This document shows positions 40,372 to 49,447 of a stretch of 64,000 bases of DNA, piece after piece. The stretch comes from an uncultured Pelagibacteraceae bacterium. GTDB lineage: Bacteria; Pseudomonadota; Alphaproteobacteria; Pelagibacterales; Pelagibacteraceae. Where the stretch lies: positions 62,001 to 126,000 of the forward strand of contig CABYZT010000001.1 in assembly GCA_902523515.1 (NCBI GenBank). The letters are read 5' to 3'. Both the position numbers and the translations under genes were made by a program. The notes under the pieces are model-generated. The model saw nothing but the letters and a program-made list of their open reading frames with translations. It had not been told where the DNA came from and searched no databases. Each line of letters begins with the position of its first letter. Within the stretch, counting starts at the first letter, position 1.

Positions 40372-42906
40372 TTAGATTATAATATTGAATAATTTGTCCT
40401 TAATATAAATTTTTCTCTTAATATTTTTGTTTTCTAAATATTTTTTCAATCCATCATGATTACATATAATTTCAAACAATTTCTCTTCGGAATTGTTTGG
40501 CATTAATGATAATAAACCTCTCTTTTTTCCATTAATTTGTACAACTAAATTTATTTTTTCATTTTTAAGAAAAGATACATCATATTCTGGCCATTTAATA
40601 TCATCGACATCCATTAACTTTAAACATTCATTAGAAAAGTGAGGCACAATAGGTATTATTGCTATTAAAATTTTTTTATAATTTAAAATCAGCGTCTCTT
40701 TTTTGAATTTTTTTTCTATTTTTTTTGATAGAAAACCGTAAATTTCATGAAGATTAGCTATAATTTTATTATAGCTAAAATTTTCTAGATTATCTGTGAT
40801 TTTTTTTAAAAATAAATTTGTTTCTTTCTCTAGTTCTTGATCACTATCTTCATCATGATTTTTTTTTATCTCTTCCAATACTTTTGTATTTAGGTTCCAC
40901 AATTTTTGTACAAACTTATATGAAGAGGCAATGCCTTCCTCTGACCACTGAACGTCTTTTTCTGGTGGACTATCTGATAATATAAAAAGCCTTGCAGCAT
41001 CTGCACCATAGTTCTCAATTATGTTCTCTGGATCAATGGTATTTTTTTTTGATTTTGACATAGACTCTGATGGCCCAACTTTTATTATTTTAGAACGATC
41101 ACCTTTTAAATATTTTTTACCTTCAAAAGTTTCTATTTCATCTGGACTTACCCAATTATCATCGCTATCTTTATACGTTTCGTGACAAACCATACCTTGT
41201 GTAAAAAGTCCTTTGAATGGTTCTTGAATATTTAATTCCGCGTTGTCATGAGATAAAGCCCTCATAAAAAATCTTGAATAAAGTAAATGCAATATAGCGT
41301 GTTCAACTCCACCGATGTATTGATCTACTGGCATCCAATAGTTAATTTCATCTTTATTAAATCCATAAATAGAGTTTTTTGGAGAGCAAAATCTTAAATA
41401 GTACCAGGAAGAGCAAACAAATGTGTCCAATGTGTCAGTTTCTCTCTCGAATTTTTTTCCTTTAATATCCAAATACTTCCAATTTTTTTGAGAGTCTAAT
41501 GGATTTCCTTTTACTTTTAAGTCAATTTTCTCAGGCAGTTTAACTGGTAACATTTCCTCAGGCACTGGATGTACTTCTCCTTGTTCATCGTATAAAACAG
41601 GAATAGGACAACCCCAATATCTTTGTCTAGATACACCCCAATCTTTTAATCTAAAATTAATCTTCTTCTTGCCTAATTTTTTCTTTTCTAAAAGTTTAAT
41701 AGTTTCCGCCACTGAATTTTCAGGTGCAATTAATCCATTTAAAAATTTTGAATTAATAATAATACCTGGACCAGAAAACGCCTCTTTATTTACAACAAAG
41801 TCGTCATTTTCACCCTGTGGTTTTACAACTGTTTTAATTTCAAGATCATATTTCTTTGCAAAATCAAAATCTCTTTGATCATGTGCAGGACATCCAAACA
41901 CTGCTCCAAAGCCATAATCCATTAAAACAAAATTTGCAAAATAGACTGGAACTTTTTGTGCTGGATTTAAAGGATTTATTGCAATTAAATTTGTTTTAAA
42001 ACCAATTTTATCTCCGACGGCTATTGCTTCTTCAGTAGTCCCTGTCTTTGAGCATTCTTCCTTAAATTTAATAAAATTTTTATCATTTTTAAAAAATTTT
42101 GAAACATCATGGTCTACAGATAAAGCAAGAAATGAGAAGCCAAAAAGGGTATCAGGTCTTGTTGTGTAACATTTTATTTCATCAACTGGTAAATCACCTT
42201 CTATTTTAAAATCAATTTCGCATCCAAAGGATTTACCAATCCAGTTTTTTTGCATGGTCTTTACTTTATCTGGCCATTCATTTAAATCATCAAGTCCGTC
42301 TAAAAGTTCTTGTGAAAATTTAGAAATATTAAAGAACCACTGGCTTAATTTTTTTCTTTCAACAGTTGCGCCTGAGCGCCAACCTTTACCGTCTATAACT
42401 TGCTCATTTGCTAAAACAGTTTCATCTATCGGATCCCAATTTACATAGTTTTCTTTTCGGTAAACCAACTTTTTTTTTAAAAGCTCTAAAAAAAATAATT
42501 GTTGATGTTTATAATATTCTTCTGAACAGGTTGAGATTTCTCTTTCCCAGTCAATTGATAAACCAAGTTTTTTTAATTGGGATTTCATTTTTTCTATATT
42601 TGACTCTGTCCAGATTTTTGGATCAAGATTATTTTGTTTAGCAGCATTTTCTGCTGGCATACCAAAAGAATCCCAACCCATTGGATGCATAACGTTGTAT
42701 CCACTTAGTGATTTGTACCTAGCCAAGACATCACCTATCGTATAATTACGAACATGTCCCATATGAATTTTTCCAGATGGATATGGAAACATTTCAAGAC
42801 AATAAAATTTTTTTTTTGACTTATCTACTTTTGTAGAGAACGTTTTTTCTTCATCCCAAATTCTTTGCCATTTTTGCTCTATTGATTTAAAATTATATCT
42901 ATCCAC
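40372..42906 (-). CDS. leuS: Leucyl-tRNA synthetase
   Basis: [61 protein letters not shown]. Confidence 0.99.
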   Translation of the reverse strand: MDRYNFKSIEQKWQRIWDEEKTFSTKVDKSKKKFYCLEMFPYPSGKIHMGHVRNYTIGDVLARYKSLSGYNVMHPMGWDSFGMPAENAAKQNNLDPKIWTESNIEKMKSQLKKLGLSIDWEREISTCSEEYYKHQQLFFLELLKKKLVYRKENYVNWDPIDETVLANEQVIDGKGWRSGATVERKKLSQWFFNISKFSQELLDGLDDLNEWPDKVKTMQKNWIGKSFGCEIDFKIEGDLPVDEIKCYTTRPDTLFGFSFLALSVDHDVSKFFKNDKNFIKFKEECSKTGTTEEAIAVGDKIGFKTNLIAINPLNPAQKVPVYFANFVLMDYGFGAVFGCPAHDQRDFDFAKKYDLEIKTVVKPQGENDDFVVNKEAFSGPGIIINSKFLNGLIAPENSVAETIKLLEKKKLGKKKINFRLKDWGVSRQRYWGCPIPVLYDEQGEVHPVPEEMLPVKLPEKIDLKVKGNPLDSQKNWKYLDIKGKKFERETDTLDTFVCSSWYYLRFCSPKNSIYGFNKDEINYWMPVDQYIGGVEHAILHLLYSRFFMRALSHDNAELNIQEPFKGLFTQGMVCHETYKDSDDNWVSPDEIETFEGKKYLKGDRSKIIKVGPSESMSKSKKNTIDPENIIENYGADAARLFILSDSPPEKDVQWSEEGIASSYKFVQKLWNLNTKVLEEIKKNHDEDSDQELEKETNLFLKKITDNLENFSYNKIIANLHEIYGFLSKKIEKKFKKETLILNYKKILIAIIPIVPHFSNECLKLMDVDDIKWPEYDVSFLKNEKINLVVQINGKKRGLLSLMPNNSEEKLFEIICNHDGLKKYLENKNIKRKIYIKDKLFNIII

Positions 42907-42966
42907 AACAATCTAAATTAATATATTAAAATTATCTTTGGTTAACTCTTTTCCATCAAGCTTAAC

Positions 42967-43509
42967 TTATTTTTCTTTATTTTGCTTTTGATAAATTGCA
43001 GCTTTTTTTAGAATTTCTTTTTTTAGTTCAGCAACCAAAATCCCATCTGTTTCAATAGTTTTACAATTTAAAAGATTTTTTTGACAAGTTCGATTAAACA
43101 CCTTAACATCAAGCGCATCAGCTCTTAATTCGTTGGTCAAAAATCTAATTGAAATTTTAATGCTTTCATCAAGATTGTCACTTTCTGAATACCAGTCTGT
43201 GATAATTATTCCACCACTATAATTTACTGATGAAAGAGGCATAAAATCAATTACATCTAAAGCAGCCCTCCATAGTTCATTAGAGCTTGCAAAATCAAAA
43301 ACTCCTCCTCTAGTTGTTCCCAATGTTTTATTTAAGGTAAAACCCTTTCCTTCTTCCAAGTTTTTTTTAACTCTTTCTTTTGGATCAGCAGGAAATTTTC
43401 TTGCATCTGCACCTGGAAACTTTCCATTGCAGGCAGCCATAAACAGACAGATAGTGATTAAAAAGCAAATTTTTTTTATAATATTTAGCGATCTAGAATT
43501 GGTGTACAT
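42967..43509 (-). CDS. DUF3576 family lipoprotein
   Basis: Lipoprotein-like signal (FMAACNGKFPGADARKFPADPKERVKKN...LWRAALDVIDFMPLSSVNYSGGIIITDWY). Confidence 0.85.
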   Translation of the reverse strand: MYTNSRSLNIIKKICFLITICLFMAACNGKFPGADARKFPADPKERVKKNLEEGKGFTLNKTLGTTRGGVFDFASSNELWRAALDVIDFMPLSSVNYSGGIIITDWYSESDNLDESIKISIRFLTNELRADALDVKVFNRTCQKNLLNCKTIETDGILVAELKKEILKKAAIYQKQNKEK

Positions 43510-43558
43510 TTTTGATCGTTATATATTAAAAAAATAAAGTTTTACAAAAATTATAAAA

Positions 43559-43624
43559 ATTTTTGGTAAAATATGTTGCATAAATGTAACACTATGCTTT
43601 TTTTTATAAAAAAAGACCAAAAAT
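43559..43624 (+). ncRNA. Candidate structured RNA element in the porin 5' leader (nested inverted repeats)
   Basis: Perfect outer 9-bp IR ATTTTTGGT/ACCAAAAAT enclosing hairpins TGTTGCA-TAAA-TGTAACA (43574-43591) and CTTTTTTT..AAAAAAAG (43597-43615). Confidence 0.35.
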
Positions 43625-43704
43625 AACAAGTTCTAGGGCCTCAAAGTGATATTTAAGCAATGTTTATTATTAATAATTAACAAATATTAAAAGGAGTAAT
43701 TAAT

Positions 43705-44646
43705 ATGAACATTAAAAAAATAGGTCTAACTGCTTTAGCAGCTTCACTTGTTTCTGTATCAGCGCATGCTGGTGAGATGTCAGTGGCTGGAGGAGCATCT
43801 ATAGGTCTTAAAAATACTTCTAAGACTTCTTCTGGTAAGTCTTGGACTATGGGCAATCAGTTAACTTTTTCTGGTTCTGGTGAATTAGATAATGGTATGA
43901 ACGTATCTTTATCTTTTGTAATCGACCAAGGTGACGATGCTTCAACTACAACAAACACAAGAGATCCGTTTGACAGTCACTCAGTGACTATAAGTTCAGA
44001 CACTCTAGGTACTTTAGTATTCTCTGGTGAGGGTGGATCTTCTGCTCAATCAGCAATCGATACTACAGCAGCTGGTGACGCTTGGAACAACGGTTCTTCT
44101 ATCACAGTTAAAGCTTCAGAAGCTGGTGACAACAGTATGTTGTACACATTACCATCACTTATGGATGATCTAACAATTAAAGGATCATACTCTCCAGGTG
44201 GAACAGGTGGAGCATCTGCTACAGCGTGGTCAGTTGGTTACACTGGTGTTGAAGGTTTAAGTGTTGACTATGCACAAGGTGAAACTGAGACTGTATCTGC
44301 ACCAGCAGACGCAACTACTTTCAAAGCATCTTATGCTTATAGCTCATTCACTTTAAGTTACTCAGATAACGAGTACGATACTGATGCTACTACAGGTGGA
44401 CAAGATATCGAATCTTGGAACCTAGCGTACACAGTATCTGATGACTTATCAATCGCTTACGGTACTGAGACTCACGATGCTGAAGGTTCAGCAGTTGATG
44501 AAGAAGTAGAATACTTCAATGTTTCTTACACTACAGGTGGAGTAACATTATCTGCTTCTCAATACAACTATGAAGGTGACGGTAACGTTGCTGGAACAGC
44601 AGGTGAATTAGAAAGATGGGCTTTATCAGCTACATTTGCATTCTAA
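43705..44646 (+). CDS. Gram-negative porin
   Basis: Signal peptide MNIKKIGLTALAASLVSVSAHAGEMSVAGGASIG, beta-rich repeats, terminal aromatic (WALSATFAF); AAGGAG Shine-Dalgarno at 43691. Confidence 0.9.
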   Translation: MNIKKIGLTALAASLVSVSAHAGEMSVAGGASIGLKNTSKTSSGKSWTMGNQLTFSGSGELDNGMNVSLSFVIDQGDDASTTTNTRDPFDSHSVTISSDTLGTLVFSGEGGSSAQSAIDTTAAGDAWNNGSSITVKASEAGDNSMLYTLPSLMDDLTIKGSYSPGGTGGASATAWSVGYTGVEGLSVDYAQGETETVSAPADATTFKASYAYSSFTLSYSDNEYDTDATTGGQDIESWNLAYTVSDDLSIAYGTETHDAEGSAVDEEVEYFNVSYTTGGVTLSASQYNYEGDGNVAGTAGELERWALSATFAF

Positions 44647-44672
44647 TTTAGTTTAGATTGAAATTATAAAAG

Positions 44673-44699
44673 GGCCCCTTTTAAGGGGCCTTTTTTTTA
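44673..44699 (+). terminator. Rho-independent terminator after porin
   Basis: GGCCCCTT-TT-AAGGGGCC followed by TTTTTTTT. Confidence 0.93.
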
Positions 44700-45227
44700 T
44701 TCAAAATAAGATATTCCAGCAAATTCTAAATTATCTAGCAGGCTAAGCTTTTTAATATTCTTTTGTGAAATTCCACCTAGAACCACTACTTTTTTCATTG
44801 TTAATTTAGAAAGTAATTTAAACTTATTAATTCCTAAATAGTTTTTATTTCTTTTGAATAAGGAAGATAAAATAATTTTTTCTACTTTTTGAATTTCTTT
44901 ATTCCTAATTTCTTTAAGGTTATGTGCCGATCCAATGATTTTAAATTTTTTTTTAAATGAAAAAGATAAATGATAAAAATCCTTATTAAATGAAGGTATA
45001 TAAGCTCCATCTAAACCCAAATTAATTGCCAACTTAATGTTGTTAGATAAATAAAATTTAATTTTTTTTTTCTTACAATAATTCTTAATTTTTAAAATAA
45101 GTAATTTATCTATTTTTTTTTCAGAGTAATCTCTGTAAATAATAATCGTATTCTTATCTTGTTTATCGATATTATTTGTATCAAATTTATTTATAAAGTA
45201 ATATTTATTGCTTTTATAATAATGCAT
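44697..45227 (-). CDS. ThiE/TenI-like protein (thiamine phosphate synthase family, divergent)
   Basis: LNNIK..LGLDGAYIPS, FKIIGSAHNLKEI, VVVLGGISQKNI resemble a reduced ThiE barrel; start at 45227 or 45239. Confidence 0.65.
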   Translation of the reverse strand: MHYYKSNKYYFINKFDTNNIDKQDKNTIIIYRDYSEKKIDKLLILKIKNYCKKKKIKFYLSNNIKLAINLGLDGAYIPSFNKDFYHLSFSFKKKFKIIGSAHNLKEIRNKEIQKVEKIILSSLFKRNKNYLGINKFKLLSKLTMKKVVVLGGISQKNIKKLSLLDNLEFAGISYFE

Positions 45228-45881
45228 AAAACTATTCAAAATCTATTAAATATAGAAAACAAAATTCAAGCTAATCTTGATAACTTAAATATTATTAACC
45301 AAACGAAAATTATAGCAGTATCAAAAACTTTTAAAATGGATAAAATTTTACCTTTGATTAATCATGGTCATGTTGATTATGGTGAAAATAAAGTTCAAGA
45401 AGCTCTAGAAAAATGGACTGAGGTTAAAGCAAATAATTCAAACATTAAATTACATTTAATTGGTAAATTACAAACTAATAAAGTCAAATTTGCTGTGAAA
45501 CTATTTGATTATATACATTCAGTTGATTCAGTAAAACTTGCGCAAAAAATTTCTGATGAATCTTTAAAAATAAATAAAAAAATTAAAATTTTTATTCAAG
45601 TCAATATTGGACAAGAAGCTCAAAAATCAGGAATTGCTCAGGAAGATTTAGATAATTTAGTTTCTTTTTGTAAAAACATTAATCTAGAATTGGTTGGGCT
45701 AATGTGTATTCCTCCATTAAATTTAGATCCTTTGATTTATTTTAAACAGATGTCTAAATTAAATAAAAACTATGGATTTGTTGAATTAAGCATGGGTATG
45801 TCATCAGATTATTTGATAGCTGCAGAAAATTCGGCTACATATCTGAGAATAGGATCTAGTATTTTTGGTGAGAGATCTTAA
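45222..45881 (+). CDS. yggS: YggS family PLP homeostasis protein
   Basis: IIAVSKTFKMDKI, HVDYGENKVQEALEKW, LHLIGKLQTNKVKFA, LSMGMSSDYLIAAENSATYLRIGSSIFG; start placed at ATG 45222. Confidence 0.95.
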   Translation: MHKTIQNLLNIENKIQANLDNLNIINQTKIIAVSKTFKMDKILPLINHGHVDYGENKVQEALEKWTEVKANNSNIKLHLIGKLQTNKVKFAVKLFDYIHSVDSVKLAQKISDESLKINKKIKIFIQVNIGQEAQKSGIAQEDLDNLVSFCKNINLELVGLMCIPPLNLDPLIYFKQMSKLNKNYGFVELSMGMSSDYLIAAENSATYLRIGSSIFGERS

Positions 45882-46372
45882 AAAATTTTAATTTTTGAAT
45901 TTTTTTTTACAATTTTAGTCAAAATTAAAAAATCTTTTTTTTTAAGTGCAATACATCCAGCAGTAGGTCTGTAATTATTAGTTAGATGTATAAATATACA
46001 ACTGCCCAATCCTGGAATTGGTTTTCTATAGTTATACTTAATTGGTATAAAAAGATCATATTTATTATCTTTTCTCATTAATATTTCATGTTTAATTTTA
46101 TTATTAATTTTTATACGTTTGTTATATTTTGTTGGAAAATTAACATCGTCACACCATCCCATATTATTTTTAATTTCAACACATTTAAGAAACGTTTCTG
46201 GTTTATTAATTCTATCTCTTCTATAATAAAGGTTTTCTATCCTAAATATGCCTTTAGGTGTTTTTTTATCTCCTTCTTTTTTATTCTTAGTTGAACCTTT
46301 TTTGCCAATACAGCACTTAAATTTAAATTCATCTATTTGAAGAGTGTGTTTATTTTTTACAAAAATTGTCAT
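45878..46372 (-). CDS. L,D-transpeptidase (YkuD) family protein
   Basis: CCIGKKGSTKNKKEGDKKTPKGIFRIENLYYR...IFIHLTNNYRPTAGCIALKKKDF catalytic Cys motif. Confidence 0.85.
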   Translation of the reverse strand: MTIFVKNKHTLQIDEFKFKCCIGKKGSTKNKKEGDKKTPKGIFRIENLYYRRDRINKPETFLKCVEIKNNMGWCDDVNFPTKYNKRIKINNKIKHEILMRKDNKYDLFIPIKYNYRKPIPGLGSCIFIHLTNNYRPTAGCIALKKKDFLILTKIVKKNSKIKIF

Positions 46373-46384
46373 ATTCTCTATTTA

Positions 46385-46948
46385 GTGACTACACAGAATT
46401 TAATTATTTATAAGTTTAATGTTTTATATCATATTCTTGAAGAACTTGGTTTAGATTTAAATATCAAAGTCACTTTTGTGGATACTGAAAATTCTCTAAA
46501 TGAAACTTTAAAAAATTTAAATAATTACTTAATTATTTCAAATAAAAAACACTTAGATATTAACAATCAATTTATTTTAGACAATACACCAATCAATATT
46601 TTTAAATTAGTTGAAAAGATAAATATTGAATTTTTAAAAACACAATTTAGCAATCAGTCTGAAGTTAAAGTAAAGAATTATATTATTGATCTAAATTCAA
46701 GGGAAATGTTAATAAATAATATTAAACTTAAATTGACTGAAAAGGAAATAAATACAATTACTTATTTATCTAAATCCAATAAACCGGTTGGTATTGATGA
46801 ATTACAAGAAAAGGTTTGGAGTTATCAATCTGATATAGAAACTCATACTGTAGAGACTCATATTTATCGATTAAGAAAAAAAATTTTAAACAAGTTTGAT
46901 GATAATAAATTTATAATCAGTAAAAAAAATGGCTATCAAATTAAATAA
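46385..46948 (+). CDS. Winged-helix (OmpR/PhoB C-terminal type) transcriptional regulator
   Basis: LKLTEKEINTITYLSKSNKPVGIDELQEKVWSYQSDIETHTVETHIYRLRKKI; GTG start at 46385 likely (longer ATG ORF from 46337 overlaps the divergent transpeptidase). Confidence 0.75.
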   Translation: MTTQNLIIYKFNVLYHILEELGLDLNIKVTFVDTENSLNETLKNLNNYLIISNKKHLDINNQFILDNTPINIFKLVEKINIEFLKTQFSNQSEVKVKNYIIDLNSREMLINNIKLKLTEKEINTITYLSKSNKPVGIDELQEKVWSYQSDIETHTVETHIYRLRKKILNKFDDNKFIISKKNGYQIK

Positions 46949-47048
46949 AAAAAACCCAATGGCTAAAGATTTATTTACAAAAAAATATAAACCTAAAATA
47001 GTTAAACCAAAAAAAGGTAAGGGAAGTTTTAAAAGAAAAAAAGTTTAA
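46929..47048 (+). CDS. arfA: ArfA-like alternative ribosome-rescue factor (39 aa; not in the supplied ORF track)
   Basis: MAIKLNKKNPMAKDLFTKKYKPKIVKPKKGKGSFKRKKV; K-rich KKGKGSFKRK motif and preceding DLF..., cf. E. coli ArfA [21 protein letters not shown]. Confidence 0.7.
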   Translation: MAIKLNKKNPMAKDLFTKKYKPKIVKPKKGKGSFKRKKV

Positions 47049-47050
47049 GC

Positions 47051-47980
47051 CTAAAGTCTTGCTCCAATTTGTTGGATTACTTTTGATGACATTTCAGTAC
47101 CTTTTTCAAGACATTCTTTAATAGACAATTTATTGATGTAACCATGTAAAAATCCAGCAGCAAATAGATCCCCTGCACCTGTAAGGTCAACAATTTTAAG
47201 ATTTTTTTTTATATCAGTTTCAATAACTTCCTCACCGTTAACTGCAACTGCGCCATTCTCTCCTCTAGTCACTATCATTAATTTATTAAGTTGTTTTGAA
47301 AAGTTTATTACATCATCAAAATTTTTTGCATCGATTAGTGAAATAATTTCTTGCTCGTTGGCAAAAGTTATATCAAGCTTGTTTTTAACTAAGTTTAAAA
47401 AATGAGGTTTGTGTCTATCTACACAAAAAAGATCTGATAGTGACATAGCAACTTTGTTTGCATAATTTATAGCTTTATCAAATGCTTTTTTTGGATCTCC
47501 CTCATCCCATAAATAACCCTCTAAAAATATCATTTCACTTTTTTTAATTGCATTGGAACTAACATCATTTTCGTCAATTTTTCCTGCAGTTCCTAAGAAA
47601 GTACACATTGTTCTTTCTGAGTCTGGAGTTACTAATATTAGACATGTTCCAGTCGGCAATTCTTCTTTCTTCTTAGAATAAAAGTACTCTACATTTTCTT
47701 TTTTCAATCCCTCTTCATAATTGGCACCAAATTCGTCATCAGAAACTTTACCTATGAAACCAACTTGATTACCAAGTTGGGATATACCAACAATAGAATT
47801 CGCAACAGATCCTCCAGAGACTGTTTTTTCAATTTTGAGATTTTTTAGTAAATTTTTGAATTCATTTTCATCAAAAAACAATTTCATTGTACTCTTTGTA
47901 AGATTATTTTTGATAATAAAACTATCGTCAACTTTGCAAATAACATCTACAATTGCGTTTCCTATTCCTAAAATTTTCAT
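47051..47980 (-). CDS. PfkB-family carbohydrate kinase (adenosine kinase-like)
   Basis: ILGIGNAIVDVICKVDD, VSGGSVANSIVGISQLG, VDLTGAGDLFAAGFLHGY. Confidence 0.92.
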   Translation of the reverse strand: MKILGIGNAIVDVICKVDDSFIIKNNLTKSTMKLFFDENEFKNLLKNLKIEKTVSGGSVANSIVGISQLGNQVGFIGKVSDDEFGANYEEGLKKENVEYFYSKKKEELPTGTCLILVTPDSERTMCTFLGTAGKIDENDVSSNAIKKSEMIFLEGYLWDEGDPKKAFDKAINYANKVAMSLSDLFCVDRHKPHFLNLVKNKLDITFANEQEIISLIDAKNFDDVINFSKQLNKLMIVTRGENGAVAVNGEEVIETDIKKNLKIVDLTGAGDLFAAGFLHGYINKLSIKECLEKGTEMSSKVIQQIGARL

Positions 47981-47981
47981 A

Positions 47982-48635
47982 TTAAGCTTTTTTGGTAATA
48001 ACAGGTTTTTTTCTATTTGGGTAGCAAGTAGTGCATATTTTGCAACTTAAACCATAACAATCTCTAGCTTTACAATATTCTCTACCATAAAAAATTATTT
48101 GCAAATGAAGCTTTGACCAAGTTTTTTTAGGAAATATTCTTTTTAAATCTTTTTCAGTTTGAATTACATTTTTCCCATTCGTTAAACCCCATCGTTGTGC
48201 AAGTCTATGAATATGAGTATCAACCGCAAAAGCTGGATATCCAAAGCCTTGAGACATTACTACGCTTGCTGTTTTGTGTCCTACACCAGGTAATTTTTCA
48301 AGTTCCTCAAAGGTTTTAGGTACTTTGCCCTTATGTTTTTCTAAAACTTGTTTCGACATTAAATAAATACTTTTGGCTTTAATTCTAAAAATACCAATTT
48401 TCTTTATTAATTTTTCAATTTTTTTTCTTCCTAATCTCACAAAGTGTTCTGGTTTATAGTATTTATGATAGATATCTTTTGTTACATTATTTACATTTAC
48501 ATCAGTACATTGTGCTGAAAGCAGTACTGAAATTAATAGTGTGAAAGTATTTTTGCTTTTAAGTGGAACAGGTGCTTTGGGATAAATTTTATTTAGGGTT
48601 TTAATAATTATTTTTGCTTTTTGTTTTTCATTCAT
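47982..48635 (-). CDS. nth: Endonuclease III
   Basis: LLISVLLSAQCTDVNVNNVT, LPGVGHKTASVVMSQGF, VDTHIHRLAQRWGL, C-x6-C-x2-C-x5-C Fe-S cluster. Confidence 0.97.
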   Translation of the reverse strand: MNEKQKAKIIIKTLNKIYPKAPVPLKSKNTFTLLISVLLSAQCTDVNVNNVTKDIYHKYYKPEHFVRLGRKKIEKLIKKIGIFRIKAKSIYLMSKQVLEKHKGKVPKTFEELEKLPGVGHKTASVVMSQGFGYPAFAVDTHIHRLAQRWGLTNGKNVIQTEKDLKRIFPKKTWSKLHLQIIFYGREYCKARDCYGLSCKICTTCYPNRKKPVITKKA

Positions 48636-49411
48636 TATGAAAAGTTAAGTAAATCTCTCATAGAATATAAACCTAGTTTTTTTTTCATTAACCATTTGGA
48701 GGCAGTCAAAGCTCCATCTGAGTAAAGTGCTCTATCAAAAGCCTCATGGTTTAATGTAATTATTTCTTTTCCACTTGAGAATTTAACTTCGTGTTCACCA
48801 ATAATTTCACCTTTTCTAATTGAGTTAAAATTAATTTTTTTCCCAAAAGGAAAAGATTTTTTATTCAAAAATTTTTTACCAATTAAACTATATAGATTTT
48901 TATTTTTTCCATCAGCTATTCCTTTACCAAGCATTAACGCGGTACCGGACGGATAATCTTTTTTATGTTTGTGGTGTACTTCAAATATCTTACTTAAGTA
49001 TTCATCATTAAGTGATTTTGATGCAATCTCAGTTAAATACATTAATAAATTTACACCCAAGCTCATGTTACCTGCTTTTAGAATAGGTATTTTTTTTGAA
49101 TATTTCTTAATTTGATTTTCTTGGTTTCTAGTAAAACCTGTAGTACCAATTACTACTTTTTTCTTTAGTTTTGATGCTATTTTGAGAATTTCAAGAGTAC
49201 AATTTGGTACAGTAAAATCAATAATAACATCAGTTTTTTTAAAAGCTTTTTCGGAATTTAATTCAGGTTTAACTCCATTAAATTTTTTATTTATTAATCT
49301 ATTTTCTGTAAGTGTAACTAATTTAAAGTTTTTATTTTTCTTTGAAGACTTGATTAATTGCTGACCCATCCTGCCCATGCAACCTGAAATAGCTAAATTA
49401 ATTTTTTTCAT
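48635..49411 (-). CDS. dapB: 4-hydroxy-tetrahydrodipicolinate reductase
   Basis: LAISGCMGRMGQQL, VIGTTGFTRNQ, EVHHKHKKDYPSGTAL, GEIIGEHEVKF. Confidence 0.97.
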   Translation of the reverse strand: MKKINLAISGCMGRMGQQLIKSSKKNKNFKLVTLTENRLINKKFNGVKPELNSEKAFKKTDVIIDFTVPNCTLEILKIASKLKKKVVIGTTGFTRNQENQIKKYSKKIPILKAGNMSLGVNLLMYLTEIASKSLNDEYLSKIFEVHHKHKKDYPSGTALMLGKGIADGKNKNLYSLIGKKFLNKKSFPFGKKINFNSIRKGEIIGEHEVKFSSGKEIITLNHEAFDRALYSDGALTASKWLMKKKLGLYSMRDLLNFS

Positions 49412-49447
49412 TTAGCTAATATTAACCTTTTTTAGAAGATTAGTCTT

